A stretch of DNA of 12,585 nt from CAZJJK01 sp964546285. Lineage in GTDB: Bacteria; Spirochaetota; Spirochaetia; Treponematales; Breznakiellaceae. Within the stretch, counting starts at the first letter, position 1; every line of letters begins with the position of its first letter. The stretch is from the NCBI GenBank assembly GCA_964546285.1, contig CAZJJK010000100.1:1-12585 (forward strand), in the 5' to 3' direction. The notes under the pieces are model-generated. The model worked only from the letters and a program-made list of their open reading frames with translations. It ran no database searches and had not been told where the DNA came from. The position numbers and the translations under genes are program-made. Below are positions 1 through 7,302 of the stretch, in pieces.

Positions 1-417
1 AGCGAAGAAATGGACGAATACAATCGCTTTCTGCGCGGCCATAAAGTCATAAAAACCAACAAAGTATTCGGGGGGAGGAGCGGCGTCAACGCCTGGCTGA
101 TTTCCGTTGATTATCTGGAAATGACGGGAGCAAAAGGCAAAGACGCTGTGGACTATAAGGAAGTTCTTTCGGAAGAGGATTTCAAAGTGTATTCCGGATT
201 GCGGGAAGTCCGGAAAAAACTGGCGGACGAGGCCGGTATGCCGGTGTACAGCGTCTGCACCAACAGCCAGTTGTCGGAAATCGTCAAAACCAAGCCGCGT
301 TCGCTTGCCGACTTGAAGCTCATTTCCGGTATAGGCGAAGCTAGAGCTGATAAATTCGGGTCCGCTTTAATCGCGGCTTTGCCGCCCGCCAATGAAACGC
401 CAGAACCGGCTATTTAG
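1..417 (+). CDS. HRDC-domain DGR accessory protein, 5'-truncated by the window edge
   Basis: The frame is open from base 1, with codons for Ser-Glu-Glu before the first ATG at 10, and there is no ribosome-binding site before that ATG. The true start is therefore probably upstream of the window. From the ATG 135 residues are visible. Residues 1-45 form a small N-terminal region (EYNRFLRGHKV, then NAWLISVDYLE). Residues 58-124 look like an HRDC fold: YSGLREVRKKLADEAGMPVY, an asparagine-rich turn, then LISGIGEARADKFG, the helix-hairpin-like motif typical of HRDC. HRDC domains bind nucleic acid in RecQ helicases and RNase D. Small stand-alone HRDC proteins are known as DGR accessory factors that take the place of Avd. 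The stop overlaps the RT gene by 26 bases, so the two are probably translationally coupled. A role in presenting template RNA to the RT is inference from context. Confidence 0.82.
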   Translation, partial: SEEMDEYNRFLRGHKVIKTNKVFGGRSGVNAWLISVDYLEMTGAKGKDAVDYKEVLSEEDFKVYSGLREVRKKLADEAGMPVYSVCTNSQLSEIVKTKPRSLADLKLISGIGEARADKFGSALIAALPPANETPEPAI

Positions 418-1390
418 CCGCGTTATAGATCCTGACAACCTGCGCGCGGCTTGGGCGAAAGCCGTCCGCGAAAAAGCCGGAACGCCGGAAGCTAGGGAAT
501 TCGAATGTAATTTGGAATACAACCTTATCGATATCGCCTGTGCGCTGAAGAATGGGAACTACGCGCCTGGTCCGTATCGCCAATTCGTCATCAAGGACCC
601 AAAGGAACGCATCATCTCCGCCGCTCCCTTCGTCGACCGCGTGGCCCAGCACGCGATCATGGCGGTGCTTGATCCCATATTTGAAAGCTACCAAATCTAC
701 GACAGCTACGCCTGCCGTGTCGGCAAAGGTACCCGCAAGGCCGTGCTCCGCGCCTTCGGCTTTGCTAAAGCCGCGCCGTATTTCCTCAAGCTGGATGTGA
801 GGAAGTATTTCAATTCCATAGACCATTTCACTTTAAAGCAGCTGCTGCTCCGGCGTATCAGGGATAAGGACGTTATTCGGGTTCTCTTCGCTATCATAGA
901 TTCGTACGAAACGTCGCCAGGTAGGGGCATCCCGATCGGCAACCTCACGAGCCAGTATTTTGCCAACCACTATCTGGCGCTGTTCGACCATTACGCGAAA
1001 GAAAAGATGGGTTGCCGCCGCTACCTCCGCTATATGGACGATATCTTGATTTTCGGTACGGAAAAAGCGGCGCTCCGCGATATATATGATAGTGCGGAAT
1101 CTTTTTTGGGAACGATGCTGGAGCTTGAACTGAGACCGCCGGTTCTTGATGCCACGCGGCGCGGCGCGCCGTTTTTAGGTTTCTTGGTGAAGCCGACGGG
1201 CATCTTCCTGAGCGCCAAGACGCGGAACCGATTCAGGTCCCGGTTCTTGCGGATCGATCATGAGTTGAGGTGGGGCGTAATAACGGATGCCGATGCCGGC
1301 GACCGGGTTTTATCCATGGTGGCGCATATTTCCATTGCGCGTTCGCTCAAGTTCCGCAATACTGTATTCCGGGCGCGCCCTTGGGCGTGA
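392..1390 (+). CDS. Diversity-generating retroelement reverse transcriptase
   Basis: A 332-residue RT of normal DGR length. It starts MKRQNRLFSRVIDPDNLRAA, the usual DGR RT opening, which supports this ATG although no clear ribosome-binding site precedes it inside the HRDC gene. Polymerase motifs are in order: LKLDVRKYFNSID at 132-144 with catalytic Asp135; GIPIGNLTSQ at 179-188, the DGR-specific motif 4 (other RT groups have QG...SP here); YMDD at 214-217 with the catalytic Asp pair; and FLGFLV at 261-266. There is no maturase or endonuclease domain. All catalytic residues are present, so the enzyme looks active. By family knowledge it copies TR RNA with errors at adenines, giving cDNA that replaces a variable repeat in a target gene. 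The stop codon lies at the start of the TR, a compact arrangement in which the RT message probably also carries the template. Confidence 0.95.
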   Translation: MKRQNRLFSRVIDPDNLRAAWAKAVREKAGTPEAREFECNLEYNLIDIACALKNGNYAPGPYRQFVIKDPKERIISAAPFVDRVAQHAIMAVLDPIFESYQIYDSYACRVGKGTRKAVLRAFGFAKAAPYFLKLDVRKYFNSIDHFTLKQLLLRRIRDKDVIRVLFAIIDSYETSPGRGIPIGNLTSQYFANHYLALFDHYAKEKMGCRRYLRYMDDILIFGTEKAALRDIYDSAESFLGTMLELELRPPVLDATRRGAPFLGFLVKPTGIFLSAKTRNRFRSRFLRIDHELRWGVITDADAGDRVLSMVAHISIARSLKFRNTVFRARPWA

Positions 1391-1520
1391 ACCGCGTGAA
1401 TCGCGGCGGCAGCTGGAACAACAACGGGCAGAACCTGCGGTCGGCCAACCGCGACAGGAACAACCCGACGAACCGGAACAACAATCTGGGTTTCCGCCTG
1501 CTCCGCCCCAGCCCGCTTCC
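1383..1520 (+). repeat. DGR template repeat (TR), formylglycine-enzyme/C-type-lectin type
   Basis: Immediately at and after the RT stop, one frame (starting at 1384) reads GVNRVNRGGSWNNNGQNLRS, then ANRDRNNPTNRNNNLGFRLL. This is the C-terminal signature of FGE-sulfatase/C-type-lectin-fold domains (RGGSW...LRSA.R...P..R...LGFRL) with asparagine at the variable positions. It holds 13 Asn codons, 11 AAC and 2 AAT. AAC codons are the classic DGR design: random change at the two adenines gives many amino acids but no stop codon. There is no ribosome-binding site or upstream domain, so this is a template and not a gene. The left edge is placed near the RT stop and the right edge near the end of FRLLRP; both are approximate, because exact limits need the matching VR. 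The segment after FRLL is GC-rich, as expected for the initiation homology end. Confidence 0.88.
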
Positions 1521-1593
1521 AGGATGGATTTCCGGGAGGCGAACCGGCGCGCGTCCTGAGGAAAGCGCCTCGGCGTTTTCCCGAATCCGAGTG

Positions 1594-1658
1594 CCGCGTC
1601 CCGGCTGGTACCGTCAGGCTATGGAGTGGCCGTAGGGGAAGGTCGGGGCGCGGTTTTT
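1594..1658 (+). terminator. Candidate intrinsic terminator after the DGR
   Basis: CCGCGTCCCGGC (1594-1605) pairs with GTCGGGGCGCGG (1642-1653), giving 12 pairs of which two are G-U, and is followed at once by TTTTT (1654-1658). The 36-base loop is long for a terminator but contains its own short pairings (GGC...GCC around 1618-1632). It would end the HRDC-RT-TR transcript and set the 3' end of the template RNA. It is seen by eye and not folded computationally. Confidence 0.4.
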
Positions 1659-1687
1659 CTATATAGCTCGCTTCAAGGAGAAGTAGT

Positions 1688-2708
1688 ATGAGAAACAAGT
1701 TGATCGGGATAGTTATTCTTTCGGTTCTTTGCGCCGTCCTCCTTCCGGCTCAAAGCCAAGAGCGGGCTATCGACGACGCGCTCAAGACCTTGGCGGGGAT
1801 TCTGGCGGACGACCTGGCGACCGGCAAGGCCAAGGTGGTGGCTATCACCGAATTCGGGAATCCTGACGGGACTACGGGCAACGCGTCCGGCGCCTTGGGG
1901 CGCTATATCGGCTATGTTTTTCCAGCCTACCTCCGGGAGGCCGGCGGCGGGCGTTTCGCGCTGGTGGACCGGGACGCCACCGCCCGGCTCCTGGCGGAAC
2001 AGGAATTCCAGCTTTCAACGTTGGGATCGCCGGAGGGGGCGGTGAAGGTCGGGAATTTCCTAGCCTGCGACAGCCTCGTGACCGGAACCATCGACNNNNN
2101 NNNNNNNNNNNNNNNNNNNNNNNNNNNNNNNNNNNNNNNNNNNNNNNNNNNNNNNNNNNNNNNNNNNNNNNNNNNNNNNNNNNNNNNNNNNNNNNAATTG
2201 GGGCGGTCAGGACTGGATCGTCGCCCTGCCGGGAGAGACGTATACCATCGAGTTGCGCAATGATACCGACCGCCGGGTAGCGGTCGCGCTGCTTATCGAC
2301 GGGCTCAATACCGCCTTCATGCGCCGGGAAGCGCCGTCGGAAGCGGTCAAGTGGGTCCTGGCGCCGCGCTCCACGGTCGTGATCGGCGGTTGGCAAGTGG
2401 ACGACGCCAGCGCCCGCCAATTCGTCTTCACCGGCAAGGCCAATAGCCTAGCCGCCGCGCGCGGCTTCGGCGGGGAGATCGGCCTTATCAGCGCCAGCTT
2501 CTACCCGGAAGAATTGTCGCCCAAATCCGGCGCCGCGCCGCAGTCCGGCGCCGAAAGCCAACAGGCCGGCACCGGCGCCGGCAAGGCTGTCGCCTCGGCG
2601 CTGCGCCGGGTGAGCCTGCACCTGGAAAATTTCCCGGCGCAGGTGTCCGTCCTGCGCTACGACTATGCCGCCGGCCTGGCGGCGCGGGGGATCGCGGTCG
2701 GGCGGTAA
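1688..2708 (+). CDS. Exported CsgG/FlgO-like protein with C-terminal unnamed domain, interrupted by assembly gap
   Basis: AGGAG at 1676-1680, seven bases before the ATG, supports the start. Residues 1-22 are a signal peptide (IGIVILSVLCAVLLPAQSQ). Residues 30-136 resemble the CsgG/FlgO/LpoB fold: VVAITEFGNPDGTTG, a helix with YLREAGGGRFALVDRD, and LLAEQEFQLSTL...VGNFLACDSLVTGTI. The 100-N run at 2096-2195 follows. After it, the frame beginning at 2196 is open to the TAA at 2706-2708 and carries a beta-rich domain (ETYTIELRN, VALLIDGLN, VVIGGWQVDD, IGLISASFY). I have seen that pattern in exported proteobacterial proteins but cannot name it. A Ser/Ala/Gly-rich stretch then precedes the C-terminus. 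The frame differs across the gap, which needs no frameshift because a 100-N gap has arbitrary length. Two separate genes remain possible. An envelope-assembly role is inference from the N-terminal fold. Confidence 0.7.
2096..2195. other. Assembly gap (100 N)
   Basis: Exactly 100 N, a conventional placeholder for a scaffold gap of unknown size. It falls inside the exported CsgG/FlgO-like gene, so that gene's middle is missing and its length is unknown. Confidence 0.98.
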
Positions 2709-2763
2709 TCAAGAGGTTGCCGCTCTGGGCATCCTTATCGGGGTTTAATAATTCGGGTTTCTC

Positions 2764-2801
2764 ATTTACAATAATAGAATAATAATGATATTATCGTAAA
2801 T
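2764..2801 (+). promoter_or_regulatory. abiE promoter with overlapping palindromic operator
   Basis: TTTACA (2765-2770) and TATTAT (2789-2794), 18 bases apart, form a plausible sigma70-type promoter. The same bases form an inverted repeat: ATTTACAATAATA (2764-2776) against TATTATCGTAAAT (2789-2801), matching at 12 of 13 positions, with a 12-base spacer. Each arm covers one promoter box. AbiEi antitoxins are known to repress their own operon by binding inverted repeats upstream, so this is the natural operator. The -10 box ends only seven bases before the ATG and no ribosome-binding site is present, suggesting a leaderless message. Confidence 0.6.
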
Positions 2802-3443
2802 ATGCGATTCGAAGAGCTCTTGAAGGCTTTTCGGGGCCAGCCCGTATTCGATATTTCCAGCGTTTCGCTTGTTTTCGCGCATGAATCCGCGACAACGGTG
2901 CGGAGTTCGCTGTACCGTTTTGCGCGGGATGGCAAGATCGTCGCTCTCAGGCGGGGCTTGTACGTTTTCGCCGAGCCCTGGCGGTCTACGGCTCCGCACG
3001 CGCCGTACTTAGCCCGGCATATCTACGCGCCGTCCTATCTCAGCGAACGCTGGGCTTTGAGCTATTATAGCGTCATACCGGAAAAAGCGTCCCGGCTTAC
3101 CTGTGTCGGTACCAGGGTCACTCGGCATTTCTCCAATCCGTTTGGAGAATTCCAGTATAGAACTGTGGCGGTTTCCCTGTTTTACGGTTATGAAGAGTGT
3201 ACGCTTTCAGCCTGGCCGGTGCTGATAGCGCGCCCGGAAAAGGCTTTATTGGATTTATGGTACCTGGAAAGCGGAGAATGGTCCGCCGAACGGATGGCGT
3301 CGTTTCGCTTTGATCCGGAACCGATCGACATGGCTGCGCTGAAAGCTTTGTCAGCGGGCTTTGATTCGCCGCGTATCGGGCGGGCTTTGGCGGTTTGGGA
3401 ACGCTATCGCGAGGAAGAGTGTTTAGGGGAACGACCGATATGA
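2802..3443 (+). CDS. abiEi: Type IV toxin-antitoxin system AbiEi-family antitoxin
   Basis: 213 residues, a normal length for AbiEi. Residues 15-56 form the N-terminal winged helix-turn-helix (FDISSVSLVFAHESATTVRS, then a basic segment ending RRGLYVF). APSYLSERWALSYY at 76-89 and IARPEKALLDLWYL at 142-155 are the conserved blocks of the C-terminal antitoxin domain. The family represses its own operon and counters the AbiEii nucleotidyltransferase without the tight complex seen in type II systems. The stop overlaps the toxin start as ATGA, the usual order of antitoxin then toxin. The start has no ribosome-binding site and sits right behind a promoter-like -10 box, so translation may be leaderless; no better upstream start is visible. 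The AT-rich upstream segment contrasts with the GC-rich genes on both sides. Confidence 0.88.
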   Translation: MRFEELLKAFRGQPVFDISSVSLVFAHESATTVRSSLYRFARDGKIVALRRGLYVFAEPWRSTAPHAPYLARHIYAPSYLSERWALSYYSVIPEKASRLTCVGTRVTRHFSNPFGEFQYRTVAVSLFYGYEECTLSAWPVLIARPEKALLDLWYLESGEWSAERMASFRFDPEPIDMAALKALSAGFDSPRIGRALAVWERYREEECLGERPI

Positions 3444-4252
3444 AGCATATCGCGCTGGCGTTGGCGGCGCGGACCGCCGACCCGAACGAAAAATTGAACT
3501 TTTTGCGAGAATATCTGCAAGCGTTCTGTCTGCGTAGTCTGCACGAATCGGGGGCTTTCTCCTGTTTATCGTTTGTCGGAGGGACAGCGCTCCGGTTTTT
3601 GTACGAGCTGCCGCGTTTTTCGGAGGATCTTGATTTCTCGTTGGAAACCATGGTCGGCTACAGTCCCGAGTCATGGCTGGAAAAGCTCAAACGCGATCTC
3701 GTATTCGCGGGCTTTGAGGCGGAGCTTTCCTGGAATGCTGAAAAAGTCGTGCAGGCGGCATGGGTCAGAGTGTCGGGCTTGATGGCCGAAGCGGGAATCG
3801 CGCCACGCCCCGCTCAAAAGTTGGCGATAAAGCTGGAGATTGATTCATTGCCGTCTTCCGGCGCGAAAACGGAAATACGCCTGTTGAACCGTCATTTCTT
3901 ATTTGCTGTTCGTCACCATGCTTTGCCTTGCTTGATGGCCGGAAAGATTCGGGCTCTTCTGACATGGCCTTTTACCAAGGGCCGCGACTGGTACGATTTG
4001 GTTTGGTACTTGAGTCAGGTTCCGCCGATTGAGCCCGCGCCGGACTTTCTGCTCGCTTCCTTGGCTCAGGGCGACAAATCATCCGAGTTTCTCACTAGCG
4101 ATTGGAGGCGAGCGCTGCGCGCGAAGCTGGAAACGGTGGACGAGCGGGCGCTTGCCCATGATGTGCTTCCCTTTCTGGAACGCCCGGTGGAAAAAACGCT
4201 TTTAATGAAGGCTCATATTCGTAGCTTGCTCCGGGTTCTTCATTTAAAATAG
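3440..4252 (+). CDS. abiEii: Nucleotidyltransferase AbiEii/AbiGii-family toxin
   Basis: 270 residues from the ATG at 3440, which overlaps the antitoxin stop as ATGA and has AGGGGA at 3425-3430 nine bases upstream. An ATG at 3395 is in frame but lies inside the antitoxin gene and adds 15 residues that do not look like the family. Motifs of the family are in order: GGTAL at 47-51, SEDLDF at 61-66 with the metal-binding Asp63 and Asp65, KLEID at 131-135 as the likely third acidic strand, and KGRDWYDLVWYL at 180-191, the conserved lysine/aspartate motif. AbiEii-type enzymes are DNA polymerase beta-like nucleotidyltransferases; related members modify tRNA and stop growth. All key residues are present, so an active toxin is likely. 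It was first known from phage abortive infection, so a defence role is possible here. Confidence 0.9.
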   Translation: MKHIALALAARTADPNEKLNFLREYLQAFCLRSLHESGAFSCLSFVGGTALRFLYELPRFSEDLDFSLETMVGYSPESWLEKLKRDLVFAGFEAELSWNAEKVVQAAWVRVSGLMAEAGIAPRPAQKLAIKLEIDSLPSSGAKTEIRLLNRHFLFAVRHHALPCLMAGKIRALLTWPFTKGRDWYDLVWYLSQVPPIEPAPDFLLASLAQGDKSSEFLTSDWRRALRAKLETVDERALAHDVLPFLERPVEKTLLMKAHIRSLLRVLHLK

Positions 4253-4382
4253 AAGCGTTTGACGGTCTGTCCAAATTGTGTCATCTTAGTATCGATTTAA
4301 GCGGAAACTAAGCTTGGGCCTGAAAATAGCTGGCTAGTCGGTTTCCTGGTGAACGGATTATTCAATAATGATCGGAGCGTGT

Positions 4383-7217
4383 ATGGCCGTTCCCATGAAA
4401 AAAGAATGGGGGATCGATCTTGAAGGCCGCCGCATGCGCTGGGAGCCGTGGCCGCACGACGGCGACGGCGTTTTTCGCTCGCCAAGGACCGCGGATGAAG
4501 AGAATATGTACGCCATCGCCGGGAGCGCCGCCACTGAAACCGCAGGGGCTCTCGCCGCGGCCGGTCATGATGTAAAGCTTTTGGTCGATCTTCTCAACCA
4601 CCATTTCATCGATAGCCGCTTCTCAATAAGCGTCGAGGACCTGCGTGATCCCCGCCGCGCCTATTCTCACGAATGTTATTTCTACATCATCATGTTCGCC
4701 AAGCGCGTCGCCGGCGATTACGGCTTCCGTTATCTACCCCCCTCCGGTCAATGCGATGTCCACCACAAGATCTACGAGCAAGGCTTCTTGCGCTTCAAAC
4801 CCTGGGGTGTGGATGAAGGGGGAAAACAAGTTGCGGATGTTACTTCGAATTTACTCGGAGTGATGTTCGCAACTATAGATGCTGTGGTCGAGTCAGGAAG
4901 TGATGAGTTTGTTGTATTCATGAGTAGCATACTACCCAATACTATTGACGTACCGACAGGTTTTTTTTCCCATGAGGGCAACTGGATCAGCTATGAATAT
5001 ATCGAATATGGCTTTGAATTCATAAAAATATTGCTTAACAAAAAATCGTCATTGGATATCGAGTATGGCTTGTCATTGTACAATGACACTAGAATGAGCA
5101 AAATCTTATTAAGTATACCCCTTTCCCTTGGATTGAAATACACAAAGCGCGCGTTTTCCATGGTAAACCGAATGTATGAATTCGTCGTCGTGAAAAAGCA
5201 TACTTCGCTGAAGTTGTGTTTTAGGGAAACGCCGAGCTTCGATAAGCGGCAGCGAGGATTGTATATAGCATCTTGCATGGGAAATGACATGCTCACTAAT
5301 TTTGGCGGCTTGCGCGGAACCCTTTCCTTAATGCTGCCGTACACGATAAATTCATCGATCATAAAATGCGAAACGGAGGATTATTGTTTCATACTTGAGT
5401 ATCGATTGCGTATGATTCCTCGTTATAAAGCCTTGTTCCTCGGAGTTTTGGCAGGCCTAGTTTGCGCGATAACCATACTATTTATTCCATCGCTTATTGC
5501 GGCGCAATTCTTTGTCGTTCTTTGTTCCATTGCCGCGGCCCTTGCCATTTCCTCCTACCATTGGATGGAATCTAAACTGGTTGAAACCAACGACTCCGCC
5601 GTCTCGCAGTTGGAGACGCTGCAGGAAACATCCAAACTGTTGATGCTGGAACGGGATTCGCTGGAAACCAAGGTCCGCGAGCGGACCAAGGAATTGGCGG
5701 ACGCCAACGAAAAATTAAAAGAATTGGATGCCGCCAAGACCGCCTTCTTCGTCAACGTCAGCCACGAGCTGCGGACGCCGTTGACGCTCATTAAAGCACC
5801 GTTGGAAGGCTTGCGGGCTGGGCTGTATGGTGACTGTGTCCGTGCGGACGATCCCCTGTTTGCGACCATGGAACGGCAAACGACTAAGCTATTGGGGCAC
5901 ATCAATGATCTTCTCAGCTTTACCCGAATTACGATGGATGCGACGCGGCCAGAGAAAGAAATGATCGATGTCGCGGCTTTCTGCCGCTTTTTCGTCGCTG
6001 AAGCCGAGTCCTTGGCGGCTTCGCGGCGGGTGTCGCTGTCCTTTTCCGCCGACGGCAAGCCCCTTATCTGCTTTGTCGATCCGGCTCTGTTCGAAACGGC
6101 GTTCCTCAACCTATTGTCCAACGCGCTCAAGTTCACGCCGCCTGGGGGCGCTGTCGCGGTGTCTGTTGCCAATGCTGTTGAAACCGTGACGGTGGCGGTG
6201 CGTGATACCGGGGTCGGTATAGAAGAGGATCAATTGGAGCTGATCTTCAACCGCTTCTATCAAGCCGATACCAGTTCCAGCCGCAAGTACGAAGGCCTGG
6301 GTATCGGCCTCTCGTTGGCGCGCGACATAGCCCGTCTGCACGGCGGCGATATTCAGGTTAAGAGCCGTTTGGGCCAAGGCTCCGAATTCCGCCTGCTTTT
6401 ACCTCTGGCCAAGGCTGATACGGCGGATTTCGCCGCGACTCCGAGTCTCCATTTCGACCATTTTATCGCCGATCCGGGCCAACTCTCCCAGCCCGCTCTC
6501 GCCGCCACGCTAACGGGTGATAAGGCCGATGGCCATGACACCGCCGTTTTGGTGGTGGAGGACAATATCGATATGAGAAGCTATTTGCGGCGCGTCTTCT
6601 CCGAGCGGTACGCGGTGGTCGTCGCCGAGGACGGCCTGGCCGCGTTGGAACTGCTGAAAGGCCTGCCCAAACTGCGTTTGATCGTTTCCGATATCATGAT
6701 GCCGCGTCTGGATGGGCTTGAATTTTTTAAGCGGGTCCGGCAGCGGCCCCAGCTGGTCGATGTGCCCTTCATCTTTTTGACGGCCAGGGCGGATGAAGCC
6801 GAACGCCTAGCCTGTCTTGAGGGCGGAGCCGTGGATTATATAACTAAACCATTCTCTCAAAATGAGTTGCTTGCGAAGGCCAAGAACCTTGTGGACCTGG
6901 CCGCCAAGAGTTACCAATCGGCCGTTGACGATCTATCCCACTTGGCGCGGGATAAGCGCTTGCGGACAGAGGGTGAGGCGGATGTCCCCGGCGACACACG
7001 CGTCCCCTTGGCGGAGCTCGTCAGCCCCCGCGAGCTGGAAGTGCTGCATTTGGTCGCCGAAGGACTTACCGATAAGGAAATTGGCGTGAAGCTCGGCCTT
7101 TCGGCCAGAACCGTCTCCAACCATCTGCGTTCCATCAGCGATAAAACCCAAATGAGCGGCCGGCAAAGACTGGCGACGCTGTATCGGGGAGCGGCTTCAT
7201 TGACTAGTCAGAATTAG
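4383..7217 (+). CDS. Hybrid sensor histidine kinase/response regulator with LuxR-type HTH output
   Basis: The start at 4383 (944 residues) has GGAG at 4374-4377 five bases upstream; the in-frame ATG at 4368 has no such site. Residues 1-345 are a sensor region I do not recognise. Two membrane helices follow (about 350-368 and 371-390) with almost no loop, so both ends should be cytoplasmic. A coiled coil spans about 395-450. HisKA holds VSHELRTPL with His461. The ATPase domain has NALKF (Asn580), DTGVG (Asp608), FNRFYQAD and GLGIGLSLA. The receiver has VVEDN, phospho-acceptor Asp770 in VSDIMMPRLDG, and ITKPF. The LuxR-type HTH lies at about 880-935 (SPRELEVLHLVAEGLTDKEI...ARTVSNHLRSI). The whole signalling path to DNA is in one chain, similar in idea to the hybrid two-component systems of Bacteroides, which use an AraC-type HTH. 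It may control the two downstream envelope genes, starting 86 bases later. Most of the sensor region is far more AT-rich than the rest. Confidence 0.9.
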   Translation: MAVPMKKEWGIDLEGRRMRWEPWPHDGDGVFRSPRTADEENMYAIAGSAATETAGALAAAGHDVKLLVDLLNHHFIDSRFSISVEDLRDPRRAYSHECYFYIIMFAKRVAGDYGFRYLPPSGQCDVHHKIYEQGFLRFKPWGVDEGGKQVADVTSNLLGVMFATIDAVVESGSDEFVVFMSSILPNTIDVPTGFFSHEGNWISYEYIEYGFEFIKILLNKKSSLDIEYGLSLYNDTRMSKILLSIPLSLGLKYTKRAFSMVNRMYEFVVVKKHTSLKLCFRETPSFDKRQRGLYIASCMGNDMLTNFGGLRGTLSLMLPYTINSSIIKCETEDYCFILEYRLRMIPRYKALFLGVLAGLVCAITILFIPSLIAAQFFVVLCSIAAALAISSYHWMESKLVETNDSAVSQLETLQETSKLLMLERDSLETKVRERTKELADANEKLKELDAAKTAFFVNVSHELRTPLTLIKAPLEGLRAGLYGDCVRADDPLFATMERQTTKLLGHINDLLSFTRITMDATRPEKEMIDVAAFCRFFVAEAESLAASRRVSLSFSADGKPLICFVDPALFETAFLNLLSNALKFTPPGGAVAVSVANAVETVTVAVRDTGVGIEEDQLELIFNRFYQADTSSSRKYEGLGIGLSLARDIARLHGGDIQVKSRLGQGSEFRLLLPLAKADTADFAATPSLHFDHFIADPGQLSQPALAATLTGDKADGHDTAVLVVEDNIDMRSYLRRVFSERYAVVVAEDGLAALELLKGLPKLRLIVSDIMMPRLDGLEFFKRVRQRPQLVDVPFIFLTARADEAERLACLEGGAVDYITKPFSQNELLAKAKNLVDLAAKSYQSAVDDLSHLARDKRLRTEGEADVPGDTRVPLAELVSPRELEVLHLVAEGLTDKEIGVKLGLSARTVSNHLRSISDKTQMSGRQRLATLYRGAASLTSQN

Positions 7218-7302
7218 TCAAAAGCGCTCCCTTGTGTTTTCGCGTTTTTACCCTGAAACTAGTCGGCGGGAACATACGTGTTTTGAGGAGGGTTGAAGGA
7301 AA

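Noticed and set aside
392..1390. RT as a retron or group II intron enzyme
   Set aside because: It has the DGR-type IGNLTSQ motif, an HRDC partner and an adjacent TR. It lacks a maturase domain.
1270..1635. Open frame reading through the TR as a 121-codon gene
   Set aside because: It begins inside the RT gene, has no ribosome-binding site, and its only protein-like part is the asparagine-rich TR translation. It is the template in its VR frame, not a gene.
1258..1698. 146-codon minus-strand frame over the TR
   Set aside because: It is antisense to the RT end and TR, with compositionally biased Arg/Ala/Val-rich translation and no recognisable motif.
1688..2708. Frameshifted pseudogene (frame differs left and right of the N run)
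   Set aside because: The 100-N gap has arbitrary length, so a frame change across it carries no information.
4285..4312. Hairpin CTTAGT/ACTAAG between the toxin and the kinase
   Set aside because: Six weak pairs with a 16-base loop and no T-run. The nearby TTGACG at 4259 has no good -10 box at normal spacing, so no promoter is called either.
7220..7249. Terminator after the kinase gene (AAAAGCG ... CGC-G-TTTTT)
   Set aside because: The stem has only three G-C pairs plus A-T pairs and a bulge, which is too weak to call.
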